64,000 bases of DNA from Breznakibacter xylanolyticus. GTDB lineage: Bacteria; Bacteroidota; Bacteroidia; Bacteroidales; Marinilabiliaceae. Position numbers and translations under genes: made by a program. Position 1 is the first letter of the stretch, and each line of letters opens with the position of its first letter. This document shows positions 30,759 through 39,686 of the stretch, one piece after another. The notes under the pieces were generated by a model that was not told the DNA's origin, did no database searches, and saw nothing but the letters and a program-made list of their open reading frames with translations. The stretch covers positions 16,147 to 80,146 of the forward strand of contig NZ_QKZK01000017.1 of NCBI RefSeq assembly GCF_003254275.1, in the 5' to 3' direction.

Positions 30759-31700
30759 ATGAAAAGAAACATTCTCCTCCGCATCCCACTTCTTTTTACG
30801 TTGGCACTCGTGTTGTTAAGTGCCTGCCGACAACACAAAATGAAAGTAGGCATCCTTTATGCGGGAAACAATTTTCAGGCCGACTGCGACGAGATAACGC
30901 GTATCTTGAAAGAGCAACACGTGCAAGTGATTTCAGCCAACGCCCAGCTCGACATGAGCAAACAAATAGAACAAGCCCGGCAAATGATCGACAAGAAACA
31001 AGCAGACGTAATGCTCATCATCCCCGTCAACACCAATGCTTCAGCCGAAATCGTGCGCTTATGCAAAGATGCCGACATTAAAACAGTGGCCTATGAGCGC
31101 TTTATTTCCAATTGCGACCTGGACTACTACATAGCCTTTGACAACATTTACGTAGGGGAATTGCTGGCACAAAGTGCACTTTTGCATCATTCGTCCGGAC
31201 GGTTTGCCATCATTAACGGCGACAAGTCCGATCGCAACGCCCAATGGGTGTACCAAGGTTTTATGAAAACACTTGAACCTCACATCCAATCGGGGGATAT
31301 TGAAGTCGTTTACAACACCTTTATTGATGAATGGAGCCAGGATTTTGCTCAATTCGAATTTGACCAGTATCTCGGCTCCGGGATGTCGGCACCTGACGTA
31401 TTCCTGTCGGCTCACAACAGAATGAGCAACGGCATTATTCAAATGCTTGAAAAATATGGCATCACCGAAACCCCCATCATCACGGGGCAGGTTGCCGATA
31501 CTCCAGAAGGACGAAACGCTTGGAACCCCAGACAACAAATCGCTCTGTTTAAGTCGTACGCCATTGAAAGCAAAGCAGCAGCCGAACTGGTTCTAAAAAT
31601 CCTCAAACACGAGAAAATCAACATTGACCGTCACGTCCACAACGGGTTTAAAGAAATCCCGGCCATCGTCATCAAAGACATGAGTTTGGAAACACATTGA
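30759..31700 (+). CDS. periplasmic-binding-protein-like lipoprotein (type I, sugar-binding fold)
   Basis: A 313-residue protein with a lipoprotein signal (lipobox LLSAC near residue 23) and the two-lobe fold of ribose/xylose-binding proteins. MKVGILYAGNNF opens the first lobe, ADVMLIIPVN and TVAYERF follow, and AIINGDKSDRNAQWVYQGF with TGQVADTPEGRNAW resembles the xylose-binding branch. No ABC permease or ATPase gene is adjacent, so it is an orphan. It could serve a distant transporter or act as a ligand sensor for a membrane kinase. It sits 32 bases before the polyamine decarboxylase gene, probably in the same transcript, which raises but does not prove a link to polyamines. Confidence 0.8.
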   Translation: MKRNILLRIPLLFTLALVLLSACRQHKMKVGILYAGNNFQADCDEITRILKEQHVQVISANAQLDMSKQIEQARQMIDKKQADVMLIIPVNTNASAEIVRLCKDADIKTVAYERFISNCDLDYYIAFDNIYVGELLAQSALLHHSSGRFAIINGDKSDRNAQWVYQGFMKTLEPHIQSGDIEVVYNTFIDEWSQDFAQFEFDQYLGSGMSAPDVFLSAHNRMSNGIIQMLEKYGITETPIITGQVADTPEGRNAWNPRQQIALFKSYAIESKAAAELVLKILKHEKINIDRHVHNGFKEIPAIVIKDMSLETH

Positions 31701-31732
31701 ATTTTTAAACGATAACACACAACACTGCATCA

Positions 31733-32875
31733 ATGCCCATCGAACTATCGCAAATTCCTTCCCCCTGCTACGTCCTGGACGAACAATTGCTTCGCAACAA
31801 TTTAGCACTCATTAAATCAGTAAAAGAACGAGCCGGAGTAGATATTATCCTGGCATTTAAAGCCTTTTCGATGTGGAGTGCATTTCCAATTGTTCGGGAA
31901 TACATCCCATACTCAACGGCCAGTTCAATTCACGAAGCCCGTCTGGCATACGAAGAGATGGGCACACTTGCTCACACCTATTCTCCGGCCTACACCGAAA
32001 AGGAATTTCCACTTATTCTAAAATACAGCAGCCATATCACGTTTAATTCGTTCACACAATTCGAACGGTTCCTGCCTATGGTGAAGGCATTTGAACGACC
32101 TGTATCACTGGGCATTCGCATCAATCCCGAATACAGTGAAGTGGACACGGATTTATATAACCCCTGTGCTCCCGGATCACGCATGGGGGTGATTGCCGAT
32201 CAGATGCCGGAAACCCTTCCCAAAGAAATCGAGGGCATTCATTTTCATTCTTTATGCGAGTCCACCTCATTCAACCTCGAAAAAACCCTCGAGGCCATCG
32301 AAAAAAAATTTGCCCCTTACCTACGTCAAGTCAAGTGGATCAACATGGGAGGCGGCCATCTGATGACACGAAAAGGTTATGACACCGATCATTTGGTGCA
32401 GATATTAAAACAGTTCAAAGAAAAATGGGATTTAGAAATCATCATGGAGCCCGGAAGTGCCTTTGCATGGGAAACCGGAATTTTGGTATCACAAGTGGTA
32501 GACATTGTTGAAAACCATGGCATCCGCACAGCCATCCTTGATGTATCGTTTACGGCACACATGCCTGATTGCCTCGAAATGCCTTACAAGCCTCGCATCC
32601 GGGGAGCACATCACGAACCTGTTTCGGGAAAACCAACTTACCGAATGGGGGGAAACAGCTGCCTGTCGGGTGATTTCATCGGATTTTGGTCGTTTGACGA
32701 AGAACTGAAAATAGGTGATCAGATTGTATTTGAAGACATGATTCATTACACAATGGTGAAAACCACCATGTTTAACGGCGTGCCCCACCCACACATCGCC
32801 ATCTGGAACGACCATCTCGGATTAAAAATAGTCAGAACTTTTGGCTATGAAGATTATAAAAACCGAATGTCATGA
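31733..32875 (+). CDS. nspC: carboxynorspermidine decarboxylase
   Basis: A 380-residue fold-III PLP enzyme of the alanine-racemase/ornithine-decarboxylase superfamily. K43 in ILAFKAFSMW is the expected cofactor lysine. GGGHLMT and EIIMEPGSAF bind the cofactor phosphate, and NSCLSGDFIGFW near the C-terminus carries the catalytic Cys-x-x-x-Asp. It removes CO2 from carboxynorspermidine or carboxyspermidine to give the triamine. Its partner synthase is encoded at 29476. The stop overlaps the start of the next small gene by 4 bases (ATGA), indicating translational coupling. Confidence 0.93.
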   Translation: MPIELSQIPSPCYVLDEQLLRNNLALIKSVKERAGVDIILAFKAFSMWSAFPIVREYIPYSTASSIHEARLAYEEMGTLAHTYSPAYTEKEFPLILKYSSHITFNSFTQFERFLPMVKAFERPVSLGIRINPEYSEVDTDLYNPCAPGSRMGVIADQMPETLPKEIEGIHFHSLCESTSFNLEKTLEAIEKKFAPYLRQVKWINMGGGHLMTRKGYDTDHLVQILKQFKEKWDLEIIMEPGSAFAWETGILVSQVVDIVENHGIRTAILDVSFTAHMPDCLEMPYKPRIRGAHHEPVSGKPTYRMGGNSCLSGDFIGFWSFDEELKIGDQIVFEDMIHYTMVKTTMFNGVPHPHIAIWNDHLGLKIVRTFGYEDYKNRMS

Positions 32876-33162
32876 ACGATATCCCGTCATTTAAAATGCC
32901 GACCCTCAACGACAAGTTGGGGGTTCCCAATCAGATCACACTCGAAATGCTCGGCCCTGAACATGTGGCCTTCGTAAAAATTATCAAGTCGCGCATCATT
33001 AGCAAAGATGCCCAAAAAATTGTCGATTGGTCCACCATCATTCGCCAAAAAGAACCAAACATGCAAATCAGCCTGATTTGCACCAGTAACATCTGCTCAA
33101 AATCGGTCAAACTGCTAGCCGATCATCAGATAGAAATACTTATTGACGAAGAAGGAGCATAA
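32872..33162 (+). CDS. small protein of unknown function coupled to nspC
   Basis: A 96-residue soluble protein whose start codon overlaps the nspC stop (ATGA). I do not recognise a family. It is predicted to be alpha/beta: a helical middle (AFVKIIKSRIISKDAQKIVDW) and a beta strand with a pair of cysteines (LICTSNICSK), then an acidic end (DEEGA). The four-base overlap and tight spacing argue that it is a real gene working with the decarboxylase. It has no signal peptide or membrane segment. Confidence 0.7.
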   Translation: MNDIPSFKMPTLNDKLGVPNQITLEMLGPEHVAFVKIIKSRIISKDAQKIVDWSTIIRQKEPNMQISLICTSNICSKSVKLLADHQIEILIDEEGA

Positions 33163-33245
33163 ACGCAAAATATCCTGCAGTCCGGATATTATTGCCATCC
33201 AACACATGAAATTAGTTCCCAAACAAAAATCAGAAGAGCAAAATA

Positions 33246-33285
33246 GGTATCCCTTCTTGAGTCTTGAAACTTAGGAAGGGATACT
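33246..33285. terminator. bidirectional terminator after the nspC operon
   Basis: Perfect 10-bp stem GTATCCCTTC/GAAGGGATAC with an 18-base loop between convergent genes. It touches the stop codon of the minus-strand phosphoesterase gene. Confidence 0.7.
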
Positions 33286-34567
33286 AATTAATTGAGTGAA
33301 CTTTTCGAAGCTCTAAAACAGTAATTTCGGGCAACATGCCAATTCGTGTGGGCATGCCCAATACGCCCAGACCACGGTTGACAAACAAGTATTGGTCATG
33401 ATGGCGATAAAGGCCGTCCCAATGACGGAATTTCCACTTAGCGGGGCTCCAGGTTAGCCCCTTGTAATCAATCCCCATTTGCATGCCATGCGTATGACCG
33501 GCAAGAGTCAATGCATAATCGGTGCAATTAATCACCTCCGACTCCCAATGAGTGGGGTCGTGACTCAAAAGAATTTTAAAATCAATAGATTCAATTCCCC
33601 TTGAGGCTTTTTGCAAATCTCCGGTGTTACCGTGACGCGAAGGATTGCCCCAGTATTCCACCCCTGCTAACGCAATGGTTTCATCGTTACGATGCAACAA
33701 CACGTGCTGGTTCCGCAACAAGGTGAAGCCAAGTCGTTCATTGGCCTTGACAATTTCATCGAAATTATGCTGTCGTGATGCTTCATTTCTCCAACGAGAA
33801 TAGTGCCCATAATCATGATTCCCTAAAATGGCATATTTCCCAATGGTGGCACGCAACTGTCTTAAAATTGGTTCAAAGCCTAAGGTCTCCTGATAGAAAT
33901 TATTCACCAAATCGCCTGTAAACACAATCAGGTGGGGGTTTTCGCGATTAATCATTTCAACAGCTTTTTGAAGTGCTGCTTCGTTGCCCTTAAAACTACC
34001 TAAATGTAAATCAGAAATATGTACAATGCGCAGCCCGTTAAAAGCCTTTGGCAGATGTTTGAACGAAAGTTCCTGATAGCGTGTGGTGAAATTGAATCGC
34101 CCTTTAAATGAGCCAAAAAGAATTGATGCCACAGGGGCAGAAGCAAAAATAATACCCATTTGGCTAAGAAATTTTTTCCGCGACATACGTGGGTATGGTA
34201 CTTTGCCAGAACTGTTGGATATAACAACCTCTTTGACCTCCGACAGAGCCTCCCCCCCTGATCGGATTGCCCCAATGGATAAACCAACCAATGAAAACAA
34301 ACGCGGAATATATAACAGGGTAAAAGAGATGGTCATCCACCCAAAAGAACGGTAAATATCTGGTGAAGATGCCACCGGAATGGCAAAAAAATAGTAACTA
34401 AACAATCCGATGTAGGTCACCGGTACCAAATAGTTCCACCCCATCTTCAGCCATGCAACAAACTGATAGCGATGATCTTTATCTGCAGGAAGCAACATCA
34501 GACGACTGATATCAATCAACAAAATAGCTACGACCGCCACCAATAAACCTTGCCAAGAAAAATTCAT
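33284..34567 (-). CDS. membrane-anchored calcineurin-like metallophosphoesterase
   Basis: A 427-residue protein with three or four hydrophobic segments in the first 165 residues (about 6-26, 45-67, 73-95 and one near 145-165), followed by a metallophosphoesterase domain. The five metal-binding motifs are in order: HISDLHLGSF, FTGDLVNN, LGNHDYGH, LSHDP and AGHTHGMQ. It resembles the YkuE/YaeI branch, some of whose members act on membrane-lipid pyrophosphates. The substrate is not known here. The next upstream gene on the strand, a PAS kinase, starts about 110 bases before, so a shared transcript is possible. Confidence 0.88.
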   Translation of the reverse strand: MNFSWQGLLVAVVAILLIDISRLMLLPADKDHRYQFVAWLKMGWNYLVPVTYIGLFSYYFFAIPVASSPDIYRSFGWMTISFTLLYIPRLFSLVGLSIGAIRSGGEALSEVKEVVISNSSGKVPYPRMSRKKFLSQMGIIFASAPVASILFGSFKGRFNFTTRYQELSFKHLPKAFNGLRIVHISDLHLGSFKGNEAALQKAVEMINRENPHLIVFTGDLVNNFYQETLGFEPILRQLRATIGKYAILGNHDYGHYSRWRNEASRQHNFDEIVKANERLGFTLLRNQHVLLHRNDETIALAGVEYWGNPSRHGNTGDLQKASRGIESIDFKILLSHDPTHWESEVINCTDYALTLAGHTHGMQMGIDYKGLTWSPAKWKFRHWDGLYRHHDQYLFVNRGLGVLGMPTRIGMLPEITVLELRKVHSIN

Positions 34568-34676
34568 CTTCGAAAACGGGAATTAGTCATTGAAATAAAA
34601 AAACACCACCAAAGCACAACACTTGTTACGGGATTGGAGCATGATGGTTTTGTAATAAAGAAAGACACAACGAATT

Positions 34677-37376
34677 TTAACATTCCTTCAGATTTCCAAT
34701 CATGGCACCTTTATCGCGAGATTGCGGCCCCACCACCGGATGCAGGGGCAACGTGACATAAAAGGTGCTACCCTCGTTCAATGCACTTTCAACCCATATT
34801 TTTCCACCTTGCTTTTCAACAAACTCTTTACAAAGCATCAAACCCAAGCCGGTTCCCTGTTCTCCCTGGGTTCCAGGATGTGATGCCTGCTGACCGATTT
34901 TAAAAAGTTTATCCTTCACCTCCGGAGTCATTCCCGTCCCTTGATCGGCAATGGCCAGCACAACCTTATCACCATAGCGACTGTCGAAAAACGTCTTGAT
35001 TTCAACCGCACTCCCCGGATGGCTAAACTTAACTGCATTGGTTAATAAATTCCGTATAACAATGGATAACATAGCCTGATCGGCCAGTACATCAATCTGA
35101 CGATCACACAAGTTAACGAGGGCGATATTTTTTTGAATAATACCACTACTCAGCAACTGGATGGTGTCATCAACCATGTGTAACAACGAAAGCATTACCG
35201 GATTAAAAGTAAGCTTATTACATTGCGAACGCGACCAGGTTAATAAATTCTCCAATAAAAGATAAGTCCGCGAAGAATTTTCGTAAAGAAGCTGTATTAA
35301 TTCTGTCGTGGTAGATTCATCATACTCGCGATAGTTCTTATGCAACAATTCAGTCAGGCTGAACAGGTTTGCCAAAGGACTCCGAAGATCATGAGCGATA
35401 ATTGAAAAAAACTTATCCTTGGTCGCATTCAACTCACTCATTTTTTCATAGGATCGAATCAATTCCCGATCCTTTTTAATCTTCTCAGTGATGTCCTCAA
35501 AAGTGGCTATCATCCCAAAGAATTCGCCGTCACGCATGATTGGCGCTGCATTGACTGACAGACAAAGCTGATGGCCATTGTCCAACACAATCATGTGCTC
35601 ACACCCATGAATGGGTTTACGCAACTGCCTCACCTGCATAAATGGTAAAGCAGCGGCAGACATGGGTTTGCCATCTTTGGTTCGAAACTGCCACTTGGGC
35701 AACTGATAAGCATAAGGCGAAGCACTATTTCGCGAAAGCCCCAACATCCGTTCGGCCTTATAATTGGCAAAGGTGATTTTCCCCCGTGCATTGGTCGTAA
35801 TGATCCCCACGGGGCTGGTTTGGTTGATGGTTCGATTATAATCAAGCGCTTCAATTAAAGCGACCTCATTTTTCTTTTTTGCAGTGATATCCTGCACCAC
35901 AGCCACCAAATATACCGGCGTTCGCTCAGTGGCAGGAATCATCGACAAAGAAAGGTTAACCCATACAATGCTACCATCCTTTTTCATCAAACGTTTTTCA
36001 ACGTATCCCGGAACCTGATTGTCAATCAGACATGACAGTAACGATTGATGGCATAATACCTCAGACTCACAAATAGCCAGATCACACAACAAAAAACCAT
36101 TCAACTCATCCACCTCATAATCGAGTAACTGACTGAAAGCACTATTTGACAACAAAATGCGTCCATGCTCATCGGCAAAAGCAATCCCAGCGATGGCGTT
36201 ATCAAAAATACCTCTAAACCGTTCTTCACTGTCCCTGACCTGTTTCTCGTGACGAATCCGGTCTGTCAAATCAGTCAGCGTGGCCACCCGAAAATTTTCA
36301 TCGTTGATGACCATATTTTTCACAGTTAACTCCGACACAAAATGCGAACCATCCTTCCGTAAAACCAACACTTCATAGGTACCATTATAGCCCGACTGCA
36401 TATTATGAAGCACCATCGGCTTGCTGTCGGGATGAATAAAATCAAGCACCGCCTTGCCTTTAAACTCCTCGTCGGTCAAGCCAATCATTCGCTGCAACGC
36501 AGGATTGATGTCAACCACATAGCCATTTCGATGAATGAGCACTCCCTGGTTGGTCACCTCGGTGAGTATTTTGTAGCGCATTTCACTTGCCAACAACGCT
36601 TCTTCAGCATTCAGTTGCGCTTTCCACGCGTTCATACGCTCCTCTATGTCACGAGTAATGATAATCGTTCGTAAAGGGCTTTGTGCTGTGGCCGGAGCAA
36701 TCTGCATACTAGATTCCACCCAAACGTAATGGCCGTTTTTGTGTCGAAATCGATAATTGGTGGGTAAAACACTGCCCTTTTTTATCAACATCTGATAATT
36801 ACGCACCATGCGCTCCTGATCATCCGGATGAATAAAATCATAGGGACGATCACCGGCCAATTCGTCATGATGGTACCCCAAAATGCGGGTAATGGCCGGC
36901 GAAGTATATAAAAAAGCACCTTCATGATCGAGTAGTGCTAAAAAATCATTGGAATTATCGGCCAACAATTGAAATTGCGACAATTCAGGATCCGGATGAA
37001 CAACAATCGGAACCAATGGAAAAAGCAGCCCTACGTAATAAGTCTCACCATGAAGAACTACCGGAGATAAAAACAACTCATACTGCTGATTAACAAAGGA
37101 TTTCACAAACGAACGCACCACCACTTTTAGAGCACGCTTTACCGCAAATGACTCCCGAATGCTCTGCACTTCCCGTAACGGCACATCAAAAACCAGTTCC
37201 AAGGGTGTTTTGCCGATCTCAATCCCCCCATTATGAAACATCTTCAAAAAAGCACTGTTGTAACACTCCACCTGCCCGCTGGAACCAATAAGCAGAGCCG
37301 GAGTATCCATGTATTGATACATCTGTTCAAAAACCTGCTTGGAACTTAACTGCGGAGAGGGTATTGAATGCATCAT
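34677..37376 (-). CDS. soluble histidine kinase with about five PAS domains
   Basis: An 899-residue cytoplasmic kinase without membrane segments. An N-terminal PAS-like region (about 15-125) is followed by PAS domains at about 140-260, 270-385, 390-510 and 515-635, several with the typical PAC ending (VAVVQDITAKK, IATFEDITEK). The core has HisKA with H662 (IIAHDLRSPLAN) and an ATPase domain (RNLLTNAVKFS, DQGTGM, GEQGTGLGLMLC). It has no receiver and no cognate regulator next to it, so its partner must be elsewhere. The kinase core is of the same type as that of the haem kinase at 6369-8558 (HDLKNP/HDLRSP). Confidence 0.9.
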   Translation of the reverse strand: MMHSIPSPQLSSKQVFEQMYQYMDTPALLIGSSGQVECYNSAFLKMFHNGGIEIGKTPLELVFDVPLREVQSIRESFAVKRALKVVVRSFVKSFVNQQYELFLSPVVLHGETYYVGLLFPLVPIVVHPDPELSQFQLLADNSNDFLALLDHEGAFLYTSPAITRILGYHHDELAGDRPYDFIHPDDQERMVRNYQMLIKKGSVLPTNYRFRHKNGHYVWVESSMQIAPATAQSPLRTIIITRDIEERMNAWKAQLNAEEALLASEMRYKILTEVTNQGVLIHRNGYVVDINPALQRMIGLTDEEFKGKAVLDFIHPDSKPMVLHNMQSGYNGTYEVLVLRKDGSHFVSELTVKNMVINDENFRVATLTDLTDRIRHEKQVRDSEERFRGIFDNAIAGIAFADEHGRILLSNSAFSQLLDYEVDELNGFLLCDLAICESEVLCHQSLLSCLIDNQVPGYVEKRLMKKDGSIVWVNLSLSMIPATERTPVYLVAVVQDITAKKKNEVALIEALDYNRTINQTSPVGIITTNARGKITFANYKAERMLGLSRNSASPYAYQLPKWQFRTKDGKPMSAAALPFMQVRQLRKPIHGCEHMIVLDNGHQLCLSVNAAPIMRDGEFFGMIATFEDITEKIKKDRELIRSYEKMSELNATKDKFFSIIAHDLRSPLANLFSLTELLHKNYREYDESTTTELIQLLYENSSRTYLLLENLLTWSRSQCNKLTFNPVMLSLLHMVDDTIQLLSSGIIQKNIALVNLCDRQIDVLADQAMLSIVIRNLLTNAVKFSHPGSAVEIKTFFDSRYGDKVVLAIADQGTGMTPEVKDKLFKIGQQASHPGTQGEQGTGLGLMLCKEFVEKQGGKIWVESALNEGSTFYVTLPLHPVVGPQSRDKGAMIGNLKEC

Positions 37377-37596
37377 GAAATTGGGTCAATTGTCGGTGAT
37401 TATTTGTTTTTAAATTCTTTAAATGGCCTTTTTCTTGATCAAAAAACAGCATTTATAAGGCTTGGTTTTTCGTTATACCCGATAACGCCATGAATGTGAC
37501 AATTATTTTTGCGAATGGTACATTTCTATTGATGAAATTGAAATTTTAAGGTGTGGCCGACCTTTCTATTCCCATTTTGGGCTCATCGCCGACACA

Positions 37597-37636
37597 TAAA
37601 AAAAGCCGGAGCGTTACTGAGGGTAACTTCCGGCTT
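37597..37636 (-). terminator. terminator of the small membrane protein gene
   Basis: AAGCCGGA/TCCGGCTT with an inner GTTAC/GTAAC stem. On the minus strand it is followed by a run of T, downstream of the gene ending at 37662. Confidence 0.75.
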
Positions 37637-37661
37637 ACTTATTTTTTGACAAAGAAAAAAA

Positions 37662-37994
37662 TCAACTATTCCCCCTCGCTAAAAAACAAAACCCTAAAAC
37701 AGACAACGGCAAATGAGCCATTACTTTATCAACACCCACGCCAGTCCAAAACATGAGAAACGTCGATATCCCGAATATAAAAAAACCGGCAATCATAGTC
37801 ATGGCATGTTTTTTTACAAAACCACCAACAAATAAAACCATCGCCATGACCACCATTGCCAACACTAAATAATAATAAATGCCATTAAAGGAAAAGGAAA
37901 TAAAGGTGTCAAAATACTTTTGATAAACCAGCACCAAAACAAAAATGCGCAACAACCAGGTCGCAGCCGGAATAAAACTTTTAATTGGGTTCAT
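37662..37994 (-). CDS. small integral membrane protein of unknown function
   Basis: A 110-residue protein with four predicted membrane segments (about 11-27, 36-58, 65-86 and 92-108) and few charged residues. I do not recognise the family; small four-helix proteins of the DoxX type are a loose comparison only. It has its own terminator. The NfeD-family gene lies 85 bases upstream on the same strand. Confidence 0.65.
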   Translation of the reverse strand: MNPIKSFIPAATWLLRIFVLVLVYQKYFDTFISFSFNGIYYYLVLAMVVMAMVLFVGGFVKKHAMTMIAGFFIFGISTFLMFWTGVGVDKVMAHLPLSVLGFCFLARGNS

Positions 37995-38079
37995 TGCTAT
38001 GAATGTTTATACTTAAATGAATCGCAAAAATAACAAAAACATTGGGCTTGTCTTGCCAACTGCAAGATTTCAAAAATCG

Positions 38080-39480
38080 TTAGATAACACTCACAACGAC
38101 CTGACCAGAAGTCACACTCACCACCTTTATGGAGGCACCTTTATCGATAAATTCAGCAACAGACATAGCATCATAAACCTCATGATCGATAAGTACTTTG
38201 CCGGAAGGTCTTAAAACAGTCTCTGCCACGCCAACCTGTCCCACAAGGCTTTTAAGCCCCGCATCCACAGCAATGTAACCTGCATCAACATCCTGCGTGG
38301 TTTGCAACGCCATCCGAGCCAGCGGACCGGAAGTAATTAGCCTTCGGGTAAGCCAAATCCCACCAAAGAATGCAGCGATAACACTCAGTATCACAATCAG
38401 GAATGCCTGAAGCACATCATTATAACTCACGCCACTAAAATCCCACTTAACGTTATTAATCAGACTCAGCGTTAACCCGGCCACCACCAGAAAAATTCCT
38501 GCCACCCCCGTAATGCCAAAACCGGGGATCACAAAAATCTCAACCCAAATAAGCAACACCCCAATAGCAAACAAAAGAATCTCCCAATTTTCAGCCAACC
38601 CGTCGATGTAAAGAGGTGAAAAATATAATATTGCTGCCAACACCGATGCAGCCAGCGGAAAGCCAATCCCCGGCGTTTGCAACTCAAAATAAAGCCCCCC
38701 TATGATAATTAATATCAAAATGCCCTGTAAAATGGGACTGGTCAGCAACCCCTTCAATCCATCAAAAAACGAGGGTCGAAAGGTCACGACATCAGGATTG
38801 ACGATTCCCAAGCGATCAATGACTTCAGAAAGGCTATTGGCCTCTCCCTCACAAAAGCCATGCTCAATAGCCTCAAGTGCCGTGAAGGTGAGCACTTTTC
38901 CGGAATCAACCACATTAGGAATAGCAATACTGGCATCGACCATTGCCTCTGCAATGTGTGGATCTCGCTTCCAAACCAAAGTGGTATCATGCCCCTGAAT
39001 GAGCGTATCACGTTCATGCGCCTGCGCCGTGGCACGAATGGTACTGCGCATGTATGACTGGTACTTATCGGGCATCTGCTGACCGCTTTGATCGACCACC
39101 GTGGCGGCACCAATATTGCCCCCAGGGCGCATGTAAATATTTTTACAGGCAATGGAAATTAACGCGCCTGCCGAAGCTGCATTGTTATCAATAAAGGCAT
39201 GAACAGGAATGGGGCTGTTGAGAATTCGGGTACGCATAGAGTCGGCAAACACCACCTGCCCTCCATAAGTATTGATGTGCAGAATCACACACTCAGCGTT
39301 CAAGGCTTCGGCCTCTTTAAAAGCTCGCTGCATGTGCACCCAACTGGTGCTGCCAATATCGCGATGAACAGGCAACACATACACCACCGACTTAGCAGCA
39401 GCCGATTGAGCACTCATTGTAAAAGGCATCAACAATAACAAGGCCACCGCAACAAGAAGCGACCACTTGAATGTATACAT
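38080..39480 (-). CDS. NfeD-family membrane serine protease (ClpP-class)
   Basis: The start at 39480 (MYTFKWSLL; 39489 is also possible) gives a normal signal peptide ending MSAQ. The frame to 39783 runs over the purB promoter and start and is not credible. The 466-residue protein has an N-terminal ClpP-like protease domain, with the catalytic serine in NNAASAGALIS and the lysine expected in the following helix. Three or four membrane segments follow (about 230-350), then a C-terminal NfeD OB-fold domain (about 400-465). Relatives (the long NfeD proteins, partners of stomatin) cleave hydrophobic peptides at the membrane. No stomatin gene is adjacent. Confidence 0.88.
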   Translation of the reverse strand: MYTFKWSLLVAVALLLLMPFTMSAQSAAAKSVVYVLPVHRDIGSTSWVHMQRAFKEAEALNAECVILHINTYGGQVVFADSMRTRILNSPIPVHAFIDNNAASAGALISIACKNIYMRPGGNIGAATVVDQSGQQMPDKYQSYMRSTIRATAQAHERDTLIQGHDTTLVWKRDPHIAEAMVDASIAIPNVVDSGKVLTFTALEAIEHGFCEGEANSLSEVIDRLGIVNPDVVTFRPSFFDGLKGLLTSPILQGILILIIIGGLYFELQTPGIGFPLAASVLAAILYFSPLYIDGLAENWEILLFAIGVLLIWVEIFVIPGFGITGVAGIFLVVAGLTLSLINNVKWDFSGVSYNDVLQAFLIVILSVIAAFFGGIWLTRRLITSGPLARMALQTTQDVDAGYIAVDAGLKSLVGQVGVAETVLRPSGKVLIDHEVYDAMSVAEFIDKGASIKVVSVTSGQVVVSVI

Positions 39481-39627
39481 CGGAGTCATGCGCAACAGGA
39501 TTTTACGTAAAATTATGAATTCTTTTGACGATGTCAAATGTTCCCACAAATGAAGACAAATGCACATTGCCAGCGACATAAACAACAACGACACTGCGAA
39601 AGTCCTCCAAAAACGAAAAATATCAAT

Positions 39628-39659
39628 TGCCCTGAGCGATAAAAATTTGCTATTTTTGC
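39628..39659 (+). promoter_or_regulatory. promoter of purB
   Basis: TTG at 39628-39630, a 21-base spacer and an exact TATTTTTG at 39652-39659. The expected transcription start is about 20 bases before the purB start codon. Confidence 0.6.
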
Positions 39660-39686
39660 ACTTCGCAAAAAAATGACAGATAAAAT

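Noticed and set aside
30759..31700. Component of a complete ABC sugar importer
   Set aside because: No permease or ATPase gene is adjacent on either side.
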